Shown here: in pieces, positions 9,910 to 20,028 of the stretch
Position numbering within the stretch: position 1 is the first letter of the stretch
How the letters are laid out: each line of letters opens with the position of its first letter
NCBI GenBank assembly: GCA_942493325.1
Contig: OW818689.1
Location: 3,410,001 to 3,474,000, forward strand
From: JAAFHB01 sp942493325
GTDB lineage: Bacteria > Bacteroidota > Bacteroidia > Bacteroidales > Prolixibacteraceae
Direction: 5' to 3'
DNA: 64,000 nt
Notes under the pieces: generated by a model
Told to the model about the DNA's origin: nothing
What the model saw: only the letters and a program-made list of their open reading frames with translations
Databases searched by the model: none
Translations under genes and position numbers: made by a program

Positions 9910-12900
9910 TTAAAAAGATAATTTAATTCCAGCGGTAAAAGTTTTGAATAATGGATAAGAATCAATACCTGAAGCCATTGATTCGGGATCCAGATCTTTC
10001 ATCTTTGTAACCGTTAACAGGTTTGCGCCGCGAACGAAGATACGAACACCTCTGGCCCCGATGGTATGGGCAGCTTTCTGACGTAAAGTATAAGCCAGTT
10101 CCACATTTTGGATCTTAAAAAATCCTCCCTTGGTTAACCAGAAAGTAGACCCCTTAAAATTGTTTTCAACTTTATAGTAGGTCAGCCTTGGATAGGCTCC
10201 TCCAATGTTGTCCCTGACAAAATTAGAGTAGTTGTTATCACCCCATCCGTTATGGAAATACTTATTCGTCATTGCAACATCGTAAAATGCCCTGCCTGTT
10301 CCGATAACCGTTAAGTCAAATCCTTTAAAGCTTGCCTTAATATTAGCTGCATAATAAAGACGCGGACTTGTATTCCCAATATCGCTGATGTCATTGTCAT
10401 CAATTACACCGTCATTATTCATGTCCTTGTACTTAAGATCACCCGCATGAAGAACCTCATCATATAACTGAGGAACGACCAGCGCTTCAGCATCGGTTTC
10501 AAATTTACCGATATAAGTCTGACCGTAGTACGTATTTGCCGACTGACCTACCCTGCTTTGGTAAGGGTAACGGTAATTTGGTTCATCAAGTTTCACAATT
10601 TCTGATTGTTGCGTGGTCGCATTACCACCCATTGAAAACTCAAATTTTCCGACTTTATCCGTGTACTGAATTGCACCCTCAATGCCGGTATAGCGGGTTT
10701 TATTGTAATTAACATAAGGTTTGGCTCCTGATAATCCTGCTGTATAGGGTAATACATTTGAAAGCTGCGTAATCATCCCATCGCGAAGATTATTGTAGTA
10801 ATTAACTTCGAGTGAAAGTTTCTGTTTAAAAAGAAGTGCTTCGATCCCTGCGTTCATCTCTTTTCTGGTTTCCCAGGTGATATCAGGATTTCCGGTCCGG
10901 CTTGGATAGGCCTGGTACTGGGTTTTATCCTCGGCGCTTCCAAACCAGTAACCCGTAGGTGCAGGACCAAATTTAGTACCGCTTGTATTGTAAGCAATCA
11001 CACTATTGTAATAGAATGGAGAGGTATTTCCTTCATAACCAAGCTCTCCGGCTTCAGCACGAAGTTTCAGAAAATTCACAAATTTCAGCTTCGACATGAA
11101 TTTTTCTTCCGAAAGGACCCAGCCCAAACCGACTGCAGGAAACATCGCGTATCTTTTTCCTTTAGCGAAACTGTAGGTTCCGGCATAGTTGGCCACAGCC
11201 TGAAGGACATACTTATTATTATACGTGTAGTTTGTACTCCAGATCCCGTTTTGCTGACGCCGTGGCTCTTCAATTCCGTTTTGTGATGATTTTGAAATAT
11301 AGTAGGTAAGCGTTGATTGGATATCGCTTTTCCCGAAGGTTTTGTCATAACTGAATGTCTGGTATACCCCAAACCGCTGGAAATAATAATCATGCAGTTT
11401 AGCCTGACCCGACATTTCTATGCCATCGCGTTTTTTCTCCAAAAGAATTGTATCAGCACCACCGGCTGTAAGCGAAGGAGTAGCAATATAGGCAATATAT
11501 TCTTCCGCCTTTCCAATTCGTAAAAGGTTATATCCCTGAAAGTTAACAAATGTTTTTGAAGTAAGACCGGGAATAAATTGTTTCATGTCATAATGCAGTG
11601 CGAGACTGGCATTTCCTGATCTGCCTGATTCGGTATAATATCCGTTGTCCTCCAGACGACCTATCGGGTTATTCGTGAACGTAGAGGCTTTGACGCCGTA
11701 CCAGGGTGCTTCCAACGAAGGATCGTTATTGGCATAGACAGGGAACGCAATAGGGGGAATGACTGTGATATCATCCAGTAACCTGTCGAATTCATATATA
11801 TCCATCGTTCCATCATCACTGTCATCTTCACCATAATTGGAATCATATCCGTAATTAGGTGATCGGCGCAGGGTGAGTCCGCCATAAAAGTCAAACTGAA
11901 CTTTTATCAGCTCATTAATCCGGATATCCATATTCGCGCGTGTGCTGATCCGGTTATAGTCTGATTTAGGTCCGATTTTTAGAATGTCACCATCGCCATC
12001 AAAGGCCAGATTAGCATAGTACTGAACCACATCATTACCTCCCTGGGAGGATGCATTCACCCTTTTGAAAGACTTCTGCTCATTGAGCATCAGTTCCCTG
12101 TAATTGGAACTTGGGTTGTACAAATCATAGGGATTATTCAAAGCATATTTTTCAATTGCATCAGGTGAATAATTACCTGTTAATCCGCTGTTTTCCTTAG
12201 CCAGGTTATTCAGCCGGGCATAATCAGCCCCGCCTACAAACTGCGGGAACCGGTCAATCTGACTGATACCGTACTCTCCGTTTACACTTAAGACGCGCTC
12301 GTTCTTCTTGCCGCGTTTGGTTTTAATAAATATAACTCCATCAGCCGCCTGCGGTCCGAACATCGTTTTAGCCACAATATCTTTAATAATGGTGGCCGAT
12401 TCAATTTCCTGCGGGTCGAGCTGCATTTCGGTAATGTCGGTTGGCACGTCATCAATGATGAAGATCGGGCTCCGTCCCCTTGTATAGAGATCCACTTTTT
12501 GCAATGCACCAAAATTTCCAAGTTTTTCTTCAGCACTCATCCCTGTTGTACCGTATCGTTCGAGGATATCCATCCCGGGAACTAATCCTGTAAATGAATT
12601 CCGCAAATCGGTGGTGGGATATCTTTCCAGCTGGTTTCCTGAAATCACGGTTGAACTGCCTGTTGCCTGGCGTCTTTTAATCGTGGTAAACGGAAGTGGC
12701 ACATCGTCAGCCGTAGACATGAACAACTTCGATTTAACAAGCTTTACCAGATTATCGGAGCGGATGTTCTCCACCAGAAGGACAGCATTTTCGTATCCCC
12801 GTGAAGATATGGTTACAAAATCGTTCAGGAAAGCCTGAAAGGTTAGTTCCCCCTTGGCATCAGTTTTAGCATGAATGATCCCTTCGCCGACAATAACCTG

Positions 12901-13074
12901 TGCATCTGGTATTGGATTTCCGTTTTCGTCGGCCACTTTGAGTGTAACACCGCTGACTTTTAGTCGTTTGCTCTTCTGAGCTTGAACTGTTCCTAAAAAT
13001 AGCAGGCAAATCAAAATCACGCCGATAAACCTGAATTTTTGAAATAATAGATATTGAAATTTCATAATTTCCAT
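9910..13074 (-). CDS. Divergent SusC/RagA-like TonB-dependent receptor
   Basis: The protein has 1054 aa. A signal peptide ends near GTVQAQ and a regulatory-like beta-sandwich follows (VADENGNPIPDAQVIVGEG). The plug contains LERYPTTDLRNSFTGLVPG and IFIIDDVPTDITEMQLDPQ, and the barrel ends in FTAGIKLSF. The usual TonB box of SusC proteins (EVVVVGYG) is absent. In its place is a charged linker around ADDVPLPFTTIKRR. The same linker type appears in the partial receptor at 1-830. It is cotranscribed with the SusD before it (15 bp gap) and the SusD after it (3 bp gap). Whether it is energised by TonB through a non-canonical box or is a structural relative is not settled by sequence. Confidence 0.93.
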   Translation of the reverse strand: MEIMKFQYLLFQKFRFIGVILICLLFLGTVQAQKSKRLKVSGVTLKVADENGNPIPDAQVIVGEGIIHAKTDAKGELTFQAFLNDFVTISSRGYENAVLLVENIRSDNLVKLVKSKLFMSTADDVPLPFTTIKRRQATGSSTVISGNQLERYPTTDLRNSFTGLVPGMDILERYGTTGMSAEEKLGNFGALQKVDLYTRGRSPIFIIDDVPTDITEMQLDPQEIESATIIKDIVAKTMFGPQAADGVIFIKTKRGKKNERVLSVNGEYGISQIDRFPQFVGGADYARLNNLAKENSGLTGNYSPDAIEKYALNNPYDLYNPSSNYRELMLNEQKSFKRVNASSQGGNDVVQYYANLAFDGDGDILKIGPKSDYNRISTRANMDIRINELIKVQFDFYGGLTLRRSPNYGYDSNYGEDDSDDGTMDIYEFDRLLDDITVIPPIAFPVYANNDPSLEAPWYGVKASTFTNNPIGRLEDNGYYTESGRSGNASLALHYDMKQFIPGLTSKTFVNFQGYNLLRIGKAEEYIAYIATPSLTAGGADTILLEKKRDGIEMSGQAKLHDYYFQRFGVYQTFSYDKTFGKSDIQSTLTYYISKSSQNGIEEPRRQQNGIWSTNYTYNNKYVLQAVANYAGTYSFAKGKRYAMFPAVGLGWVLSEEKFMSKLKFVNFLKLRAEAGELGYEGNTSPFYYNSVIAYNTSGTKFGPAPTGYWFGSAEDKTQYQAYPSRTGNPDITWETRKEMNAGIEALLFKQKLSLEVNYYNNLRDGMITQLSNVLPYTAGLSGAKPYVNYNKTRYTGIEGAIQYTDKVGKFEFSMGGNATTQQSEIVKLDEPNYRYPYQSRVGQSANTYYGQTYIGKFETDAEALVVPQLYDEVLHAGDLKYKDMNNDGVIDDNDISDIGNTSPRLYYAANIKASFKGFDLTVIGTGRAFYDVAMTNKYFHNGWGDNNYSNFVRDNIGGAYPRLTYYKVENNFKGSTFWLTKGGFFKIQNVELAYTLRQKAAHTIGARGVRIFVRGANLLTVTKMKDLDPESMASGIDSYPLFKTFTAGIKLSF

Positions 13075-13089
13075 TTTATAGGTTTAATG

Positions 13090-14913
13090 TTACCAAACTA
13101 CGTTGGGAACGAATTTTTTCATCTTGTACATATCTGATGTATTGAAGGGAAAGTAGTACATCGCCTCTTTCCACCTTGTCTGACGATCGGCCGGCAGAGG
13201 TAATCGTGTGTATTTATATCCCCTTGGATAAGTGGCCGAGACGGTAACTTTCTCCACATCCATTCCCATAAGTGGTCCCTGCATTACTGCGGGTGCATCC
13301 ATCCAGCGACGAATATCAAAATAGTAATGTCCTTCGAAGCACAATTCAACATTTCTTTCGTTCTTGATCCTGGGCCTGAAAATATCCTTGCCTGTTGTAT
13401 ATTGTGTTAATACATCTGGCATTTCCACCCGTGTTCTGATTACATTAATAGCCTGTACTGCGTTTAATGAAGCTCCGGGAGCGGCTGTAGTCGGCCCGTA
13501 AGCCTCGTTTGCAGCCTCGGCATAGTTAAGATAAAGCTCCCCCAGACGGATGACCGGATCAGTTGTCAGAGGTTGTACTTTATTGAGAACACTTTGATCC
13601 CCCCATAATTTACGCTGGTAATAACCGGTTTTGGTAATTCCCATGTAAGTCGGATCAAGCAACTGGCTCGGAGTTGCGACGCCACTCTTCATCTCGTAAT
13701 ATATCTTGGCCGTCACATAGCCGGGAATAGGTGCTTCATTATATATTATATCTATATAGAACCTGGAATCCCGGTTTGCATAGGGATCCTGTTCCTTATA
13801 ATGACCTGCTGCAATTGCAGCCTGCCGGTCGGCATCCGTATTCAGCGGTTCACCATATTTGGTTTCAAATTTATCGACCACATTCTGGGTTGGACATTCA
13901 CCCGAATTACCACCTTTGCTTGATGCAAAAATCCCATTCATAATTCCAGCAAGATCTCCATTATTGTATGCTTTATTTCCCGCCGACCATCCCCATAACT
14001 GTTCATCAGAGTACCTGGTGCCGGTATAATTTAATTTGTAATCAGTTTTAGTCAGTAAAACATAACCCCACTGTTGTGCAGCCTGAATGGCGTCCCAGTT
14101 TGCCTTTGCTGCCGCTTCCCAGTCTTTTACGCCCAGTTCGTTGTTAAGCGGGCTTGCCGCATATAACAGGACTCGTCCTTTCATAGCCAGTGCAGTTACC
14201 CCGTTTGGTTTGTATAAATCGGGATGATTCAGGTGACCCTGGCCACCCATTTCAGGGTTATCCCGGCGCATTTTACCTGCTTTAGTAAAATATGTCACAG
14301 CGGTATCCAGATCGGCTACGATATTCATCAGGGTTTCGTGTTTCGAAAGGCGGGGAATATCCCACTGATCATCAGGTCCTAATGCCTTTGTAAGGTAAGG
14401 CATAGGCCCCCATATCTTAAATAACGTGAAATGGGCAAATGCTCTCACAAAATGGGCCTGTGCAATATAATCATCAATATCAACCTGATCGCCATCGGTC
14501 ACCTGACTAATTTTGGCTAATGAAATATTACTTATCCTGATGATTTTAAACATGGCAGAGAGAATCGGTCGCCGGCCTGTATCATACGTAAATTTATTTA
14601 CAACTGACGAAACCTGACCACCTTTTACGGTCTGACCTTCCATCAGACGACCGGCATCACTCATATCGGTTAAGGCATCCCAGGTATATTTCTGATCCCA
14701 GAAACTAAAAAAAAGTGAAAAACCACACTTGATGTTTTGGTTGCTGGGTCCTTCGTATACAGTTTCAAAGAATTTTTTGAAGTTTTCGTATTTGGTAAAT
14801 ACATCTGCCTCTGTTAAACCAGAATCCGGAGCCTTATCAAGATAGCTTTTCAGACAGGAGGACATCAGGACCGGGAATAAGCCCAGGCATAGAATTAAAA
14901 TATATCTTTTCAT
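13090..14913 (-). CDS. SusD/RagB-like lipoprotein (right cassette)
   Basis: The protein has 607 aa with lipobox LMSSC. SusD signatures are complete: AQAHFVRAFAHFTLFKIWG, RLGELYLNYAEAANEAYGP, NERNVELCFEGHYYFDIRRW. It follows the SusC at 14932-18081 by 18 bp and precedes the divergent receptor by 15 bp. It is the counterpart of the SusD at 846-2699. The main differences are in the N-terminal third (the EGPSNQNIKCG region against EGRQRYGSNWRD), where SusD ligand contacts may sit. The paralogues could therefore have diverged in specificity; that is inference. Confidence 0.95.
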   Translation of the reverse strand: MKRYILILCLGLFPVLMSSCLKSYLDKAPDSGLTEADVFTKYENFKKFFETVYEGPSNQNIKCGFSLFFSFWDQKYTWDALTDMSDAGRLMEGQTVKGGQVSSVVNKFTYDTGRRPILSAMFKIIRISNISLAKISQVTDGDQVDIDDYIAQAHFVRAFAHFTLFKIWGPMPYLTKALGPDDQWDIPRLSKHETLMNIVADLDTAVTYFTKAGKMRRDNPEMGGQGHLNHPDLYKPNGVTALAMKGRVLLYAASPLNNELGVKDWEAAAKANWDAIQAAQQWGYVLLTKTDYKLNYTGTRYSDEQLWGWSAGNKAYNNGDLAGIMNGIFASSKGGNSGECPTQNVVDKFETKYGEPLNTDADRQAAIAAGHYKEQDPYANRDSRFYIDIIYNEAPIPGYVTAKIYYEMKSGVATPSQLLDPTYMGITKTGYYQRKLWGDQSVLNKVQPLTTDPVIRLGELYLNYAEAANEAYGPTTAAPGASLNAVQAINVIRTRVEMPDVLTQYTTGKDIFRPRIKNERNVELCFEGHYYFDIRRWMDAPAVMQGPLMGMDVEKVTVSATYPRGYKYTRLPLPADRQTRWKEAMYYFPFNTSDMYKMKKFVPNVVW

Positions 14914-14931
14914 TGTTAAAATTTTTTTGGG

Positions 14932-17900
14932 TTAGAAATCAAAATTCACACCAACAGTGAACCGACTCATTTGCGGATAGAAACCCTGCTGGAAATCCTT
15001 CCGTTCAGGATCACCCTCGATTAATTTGGTGAAGGTGATAAGATTATTGGCCGTAGCATAAACCTTTACTCTTGAAATTCCCGCGTAATGTTTCAGAGTG
15101 GCAGAGTTAAAGGTGTACCCGGCATAAATCTCTTTTAACCGAATGTAATTGGCATTTCTCCAGAAACGATTTTCAACCATAATGTCGTAACCGCTGTTTG
15201 CTTCGCCACCACCCCAAAAGAGAATATCGGCGCTGTTACCTCCGCTGTAGTGCAGGGTTGAATGATTTACATTCTGCATATCAGGACTCCAGTAATCGAG
15301 TTGCGAAGAATGGACACGGTAATCACCTTTTATAAATTCGGCCTCGTATGTCTGATTATAAACGACATATTTCCCGGCATTTCCCTGGAACAGGAAATTA
15401 AAGTCAAATCCCTTATAATCAAATCCTGCCGATACCGAATAGGTAATAGGCGGATACTGTGAACCGGCAAGCGGATATTTATCAACACTCGATATTGTCC
15501 CGTCTGCCGTATAATCCAAAAATTTATAGTCCCCGACGTTTAGTTTCTCAAGGGCTATTGGTGATGGATTATTGTGGATATCATTTACCGAGGTGTAATA
15601 TCCTGTCCCCGTAAGCACAACTCCGCTTAACTGGGCATCAACAGGTTTTCCTGCATTTTTGGTATAATCAGGTGCATAGATCGGGTCGTCCTTAAAGATT
15701 ATCCGGTTTTCATTAAACCCGAAAAGTCCTTTTACAAAATAATTGAGTTGTGAACTGGTTGTTTTATTAAACTCGAGCTCTACTTCAAAACCCTGCTTTT
15801 TTATGCTACCCAGGTTTAAATCTTTAAATGAATTTCCTACGAGCATGGTAACACCACGAGGGGATAAAAGCATTTTGTCCCGGTATTCGTCAAACAGGTC
15901 TACGCTTAAATTAAACATACTCTTGAAAATGCCGATCTCAAATCCCAAATCCCGCTTCCTGGCTTGTTCCCATTGGGCATTAACATTCGCCCCTTTATCT
16001 TCAAGAATGTAACTTCCACTTGTTGTATAGTCACTCTTATACAGCCAGCGACTTGAAGCATAATCACTCCCTACCAAACCGTCGGAGTACCGAAGTTTTA
16101 ATTTATTCATCCAGGGTAACGCACTTTTAAAGAACGACTCTTCTGATACCAGCCATCCTATAGCTCCCGATGGGAAAAATCCAAACCTGTTCTCTGGTGC
16201 AAATCTTTCTGAGCCAGTGTATCCAACATTTAACTCCAGCAAGTACTTGTGCGAAAAATCGTAAGTTGCGCGGCCTACAAGAGCCTCGTTATAATAAGCA
16301 AAATCGGTTCCGCTGTTTTTTTGCTGGCGGTTTAGCAAGGCAAGACCGCTTACGGAGTGCTTTCCAAACGATTTGCTATAATTAAAGCCCATCTCATAAT
16401 AGAGATCCCGGTAATAATCGCCCTCAAGACCTCCCACATTAATATCCAGAGGAGCCTGATTATAAACTTCGTTACCCTGGCCATTACGGTTCCATGGATT
16501 TACACCTGGAAGACCGATTTTCGAATAGTCAAGAAGATATTGGGGTACACTGTAAGAAGCATACAATGAGCGGTTTCTGTAATAAGTACTAAATGAAACT
16601 TTCCCTTTAAACGATAATCCCGGAATTATGCCTTCGAGTTTCTGATCCAAAATAAGGTCAGTAAACAGCTTAGAATCAAGATATTGGTTAAAGGAGCCGC
16701 TATTAAGGGTATTGTACGGATTCCCTGTAAATTCCCCAAAAGAGGCGGCCTGCCTTATTCCTGCTGCATTCGGATAATCGAGATCAGGAACCTGTTCGAT
16801 AACCCACGCGGGGAAATAGGCAGGAAACCGTGCCGGGGAGGTTGAATACAGGTTTCTCCATGGAGAATCTGCCTGCTGGTTTTTAATCCCTACTTCACCA
16901 CCAACATTTACCGAAAACGTGGTAGATTTAGTAACGGTGAAATCAATGTTGGCACGGTAATTAAAGCGGTTGTATTTATATCGGGTATCCTGATACCCTG
17001 AATTTGCTGATTTAAAAAAATCTCCCTGGTTAAACCAACCCAGTGAACAAAAATACTTAACGAAGTCTGTCCCGCCGCGCACATTAAAATTTGCATTGGC
17101 AGTTGGAGCATATGGTTGTGTGAGTTCTCCAAACCAGTCGACATTCGGATACCGCAGGGCATTAAGTGGCGTAGATGGATTACGGTATTGATCCAGGGTT
17201 GTCTGCGGAAGAAGTTCGCTGAATTGCTGACCGTTCATCCTGGCCACATTTAACATCGACATTGTGGTGTATGAATCGATGAAATCCGGAATCCTTGTTG
17301 CCATTTCTATACCATAAGAACCTGCAAAACTCATCTGAGGTTTACCTAAACTTCCCCGTTTGGTAGTCACGATAATAACCCCGTTAGCTCCTTTTGCCCC
17401 GAATACTGCCGTGGCAGAAGCATCTTTAAGCACCGACACCGTATTTATCTCAGCCGGGTCAAGGTCTTTATAGTCACGCTCAACGCCATCGACCAGTGTC
17501 AGTGGTGCTGAACCGTTCCAACTCGAGACACCACGAATAATTACTTCAGAGTCATCATTCCCCGGTTCACCAGTTTGCTGAATGGTTAAAACCCCCGAAA
17601 GTTTACCCGCAATTGCATTGGTAATATTGGAAGTCCCGGAACGCATCAAGGTCGCATTCCCAACCTGAGAAATCGCCCCGACAACACTCTCTTTTTTCTG
17701 TGTTCCATAACCCACTACAACCACCTCATCAATGCCGATGGTACTTTCAGAAAGGGTTACATTAAAAACGGTTCCGTTACCGACCTGAATTTCCTTAGGG
17801 GTAAGGCCCACAAAACTGAATATAAGCGATTTAGTCGAAACCGGAATGGATAAGGTAAATTTACCGTCAAAATCGGTAACTGTTCCCTGGGTCGTCCCTT

Positions 17901-18081
17901 TAACGACAATTGAAGCTCCCGGAATTGGCACTTTATCGTCGCCGGTAACTGTACCCTTAATTGTTTTTTGTTGTGCCGAAGCACTTAGCTGGGAGAGAAG
18001 AAAAATCCCCGCTAAAAAAAACGTTGCAAAGACCAGAAAATGTCTTTTCAGGAAAAAATTTTGCATTGCATCATTTTTCAT
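14932..18081 (-). CDS. SusC/RagA-like TonB-dependent glycan importer (right cassette)
   Basis: The protein has 1049 aa from the ATG at 18081 (MKNDAMQNFF). I prefer this start over the in-frame ATG at 18093 because it matches the paralogue at 2720-5905. A signal peptide ends at LSASAQQ. Then come a carboxypeptidase-regulatory-like domain, the TonB box region IDEVVVVGYGTQKK, a plug with LTLVDGVERDYKDLDPAEI, and a barrel ending in FTVGVNFDF. It leads an apparent five-gene minus-strand operon (SusC, SusD, divergent SusC, SusD, lipoprotein) that ends at the terminator at 7033-7065. A candidate promoter and palindromic operator lie upstream. Confidence 0.95.
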   Translation of the reverse strand: MKNDAMQNFFLKRHFLVFATFFLAGIFLLSQLSASAQQKTIKGTVTGDDKVPIPGASIVVKGTTQGTVTDFDGKFTLSIPVSTKSLIFSFVGLTPKEIQVGNGTVFNVTLSESTIGIDEVVVVGYGTQKKESVVGAISQVGNATLMRSGTSNITNAIAGKLSGVLTIQQTGEPGNDDSEVIIRGVSSWNGSAPLTLVDGVERDYKDLDPAEINTVSVLKDASATAVFGAKGANGVIIVTTKRGSLGKPQMSFAGSYGIEMATRIPDFIDSYTTMSMLNVARMNGQQFSELLPQTTLDQYRNPSTPLNALRYPNVDWFGELTQPYAPTANANFNVRGGTDFVKYFCSLGWFNQGDFFKSANSGYQDTRYKYNRFNYRANIDFTVTKSTTFSVNVGGEVGIKNQQADSPWRNLYSTSPARFPAYFPAWVIEQVPDLDYPNAAGIRQAASFGEFTGNPYNTLNSGSFNQYLDSKLFTDLILDQKLEGIIPGLSFKGKVSFSTYYRNRSLYASYSVPQYLLDYSKIGLPGVNPWNRNGQGNEVYNQAPLDINVGGLEGDYYRDLYYEMGFNYSKSFGKHSVSGLALLNRQQKNSGTDFAYYNEALVGRATYDFSHKYLLELNVGYTGSERFAPENRFGFFPSGAIGWLVSEESFFKSALPWMNKLKLRYSDGLVGSDYASSRWLYKSDYTTSGSYILEDKGANVNAQWEQARKRDLGFEIGIFKSMFNLSVDLFDEYRDKMLLSPRGVTMLVGNSFKDLNLGSIKKQGFEVELEFNKTTSSQLNYFVKGLFGFNENRIIFKDDPIYAPDYTKNAGKPVDAQLSGVVLTGTGYYTSVNDIHNNPSPIALEKLNVGDYKFLDYTADGTISSVDKYPLAGSQYPPITYSVSAGFDYKGFDFNFLFQGNAGKYVVYNQTYEAEFIKGDYRVHSSQLDYWSPDMQNVNHSTLHYSGGNSADILFWGGGEANSGYDIMVENRFWRNANYIRLKEIYAGYTFNSATLKHYAGISRVKVYATANNLITFTKLIEGDPERKDFQQGFYPQMSRFTVGVNFDF

Positions 18082-18199
18082 ACATGTCCACATTAGTTAA
18101 TTTATGTTAATAATATTGCACCTCTTTCGATAAATATTATGTTTTTGTTTCCGCAGACTTCTGCAATTCCGCGAGAATTAAAAGTTGTTGCTCTGGATC

Positions 18200-18243
18200 G
18201 TTAAGGCACACGACTAAGGTAAAAGGATAAATCTGTTAACAAA
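18200..18243 (-). promoter_or_regulatory. Candidate promoter of the right cassette
   Basis: On the coding (minus) strand, TTTG at 18240-18243 and TACCTTAG at 18214-18221 are separated by 18 bp. This fits the Bacteroidota TTTG/TAnnTTTG promoter with one mismatch in the -7 box. GTTAAGGCACACG (18200-18212), identical upstream of the paralogous susC, would sit at the predicted transcription start. The 5' leader would be about 120 nt. Confidence 0.5.
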
Positions 18244-18343
18244 AGAAAAAAAATATTTATTCCCGATTTCCCCAGCTGAAAACACTTTCAATAATTTGCA
18301 TTCACTTAAATATATGTAGGTTATATATTTCATAAAGTATCAG

Positions 18344-18361
18344 ACATGTTATAGAACATGT
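18344..18361. promoter_or_regulatory. Inverted repeat, candidate operator of the right cassette
   Basis: ACATGTT-ATAG-AACATGT has 7-bp arms. It lies 263-280 bp before the ATG at 18081, the counterpart of the perfect palindrome at 6156-6171. The arms share ATGTT/AACAT while the spacer differs, as expected for a dimer-binding site. Confidence 0.5.
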
Positions 18362-18964
18362 TTAGGTGAGTTAAACCATTAATACATTTAAAAGTCTACT
18401 CATAAATTGAAAACATTGAAGGATAGTTTTTTACCACAGTATTTAATATTTAAATGATTTTATGATTAAACCAAGGTATTATCTTATACAATTATACAAT
18501 CAGCTGATATACTGAGCAAAACATTAACAGAAGCAATTAACAGAAAATTATGAATTTTTATACTTTCCTGGAAGAAACTTCCCGGAAATACAATTTTTAT
18601 CACAGGAAATACAATTTTAAGTCTCTAATGTATGGAATAAAACGTTATTAAGAATACAATAGTTAATTTTTTTTATTGTTATTATTAGTGCCAATTAAAA
18701 ATATATTTATGTTTAAATAGTGCTGTCTTTATATACTGACTTTGATAATGTATTTAACTAACTAAATCATTATAAGCAGGGTATTACTTTTACGCTTTTT
18801 AATAAATTCTTAGGAAATTTCTAACAGCCTGGCAGCATTATTTTAACTGTAAACAGGCATAAGGTGATTATGTCTGTAGCGTAAAAATGCCATTGACACA
18901 CATGACAGCTGTGAACGGTCAGCATTTTTACTAATGGTAATATTTATACTCCTAAAAAAGTATG

Positions 18965-19138
18965 AAGTATCGGAAATATGTAAATTAATTTGTTGATCAT
19001 ATAATTCTTTGTGTTAAAAATAAGATTTTTTATTCCCTAAAAAACCGATTGCGGATCGGGATTGACCGGAAAAACGATCAATGGTTTAAGGTAATGTATC
19101 TGGTTTTCATTTTTGAATTTTTCGATCCCACCTCCTGT
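18965..19138. repeat. Left direct repeat flanking the IS remnant (copy of the 3' end and downstream DNA of the cysteate synthase gene)
   Basis: About 174 bp that match 20029-20203 base for base apart from scattered differences and one indel. Shared blocks include TTGATCATATAAT, CCGATTGCGGATCGGGATTG, CCGGAAAAACGATCAA and TTTTCATTTTTGAATTTTTC, ending in CCTCCTGT. It ends exactly where the IS terminal inverted repeat begins, so it reads as an unusually long target-site duplication. Confidence 0.8.
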
Positions 19139-20028
19139 CCCGAGTTTGACAGATGATTTACGCAACATCCTGTTAATCAAATTTTACGAGCAGACAAAAT
19201 TGGTTTGTGCCACTACATTTTGTGAATTTACGGTATAATTTTCGGGGGTATTGGCATCCCTATTGCTCTGAAAAGCTTACATGCATTAGGTGGGATATCT
19301 GTTCTAAGCCAGATGGTATCTTCCCTAACCCCTACCGGCACAGCCATTACTTGAATTAGTTCATCCATCGCAACTTTGACAGTCAACGGACGTTTTTTTA
19401 TGATGCCATTATCTATGGCTTTTGAACTTTGCAATAATTCTGATTTTCTCAGCAGTTTAGTAAGATGCGCCTCACAAAAATGAGACAGAAAGCACAGCAT
19501 TAAATGGCCAATGATTCTTTGATCTGTCCAATGGAACATTGGTCGGCTTTTCAATGTGCCCTTCATTTCGCCAAAAGCATCCTCGATTCTCCATAACTCT
19601 TTATAATTGGAAACAATCTCAGTGGAAGACATCTCTTTGACATTGGTTATAATTCCAAAGAAACCATCCTTCTTTTTCTCTTCGTTTATAGCTTCTTGAT
19701 TTAATGCACATTGAGATTCATTTTTTACCAGAATATATTTTTTATATGCCCGGTTGGTAATAAACTTCTTTGAGACAGGTTTTGACGAGGCCAATGAATG
19801 TCAAAAAGATTCTTACCATATGAAAACAAATATTTTCAATATCCTCTTTATGCTTGTATAACAGATCAACATGCAGGATACAATTTAGTTATCCAAACCT
19901 ATGAAAATCAGTTGATTTTTCAATGAACTCCCGAAAAATTGTTCACTACACTTTCTGAAATCATAAAAAAAACATCAGTATTTACTGGGATTGTAGAGGT
20001 TCAATTAAAATTATCAGTCAAACTCGGG
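19139..20028 (-). mobile_element. Internally deleted IS1634-family-like insertion sequence
   Basis: An element of about 890 bp is bounded by terminal inverted repeats. The left end reads CCCGAGTTTGACAGATGATT and the right end, read inward, CCCGAGTTTGACTGATAATT. It contains the C-terminal fragment of a DDE transposase (19228-19794). Most of the transposase gene is missing, since intact relatives are roughly twice this size. IS1634 and IS1549 are known to make long, variable-length target duplications, which fits the 174-175 bp direct repeats on both sides. The family assignment is from transposase motifs, not a search. Confidence 0.75.
19228..19794 (-). pseudogene. Transposase C-terminal fragment (IS4/IS1634 type)
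   Basis: About 188 residues remain, opening at a TTG after an in-frame stop. The segment YKELWRIEDAFGEMKGTLKS carries the Y-x2-R-x3-E signature around the third catalytic acid of IS4-superfamily DDE transposases. It is followed by RPMFHWTDQRIIGHLMLCFL, typical of the IS1634 group. The N-terminal portion with the two catalytic aspartates is absent. Upstream bases to 20016 are in broken frames, so this copy is inactive. Confidence 0.85.

Larger units (their letters stand above)
18094..18964. other. AT-rich intergenic region upstream of the right cassette
   Basis: No gene is recognisable. It holds the promoter-like block at 18200-18243 and the inverted repeat at 18344-18361. The rest is low-complexity AT-rich DNA up to the direct repeat that begins at 18965. 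Confidence 0.6.
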
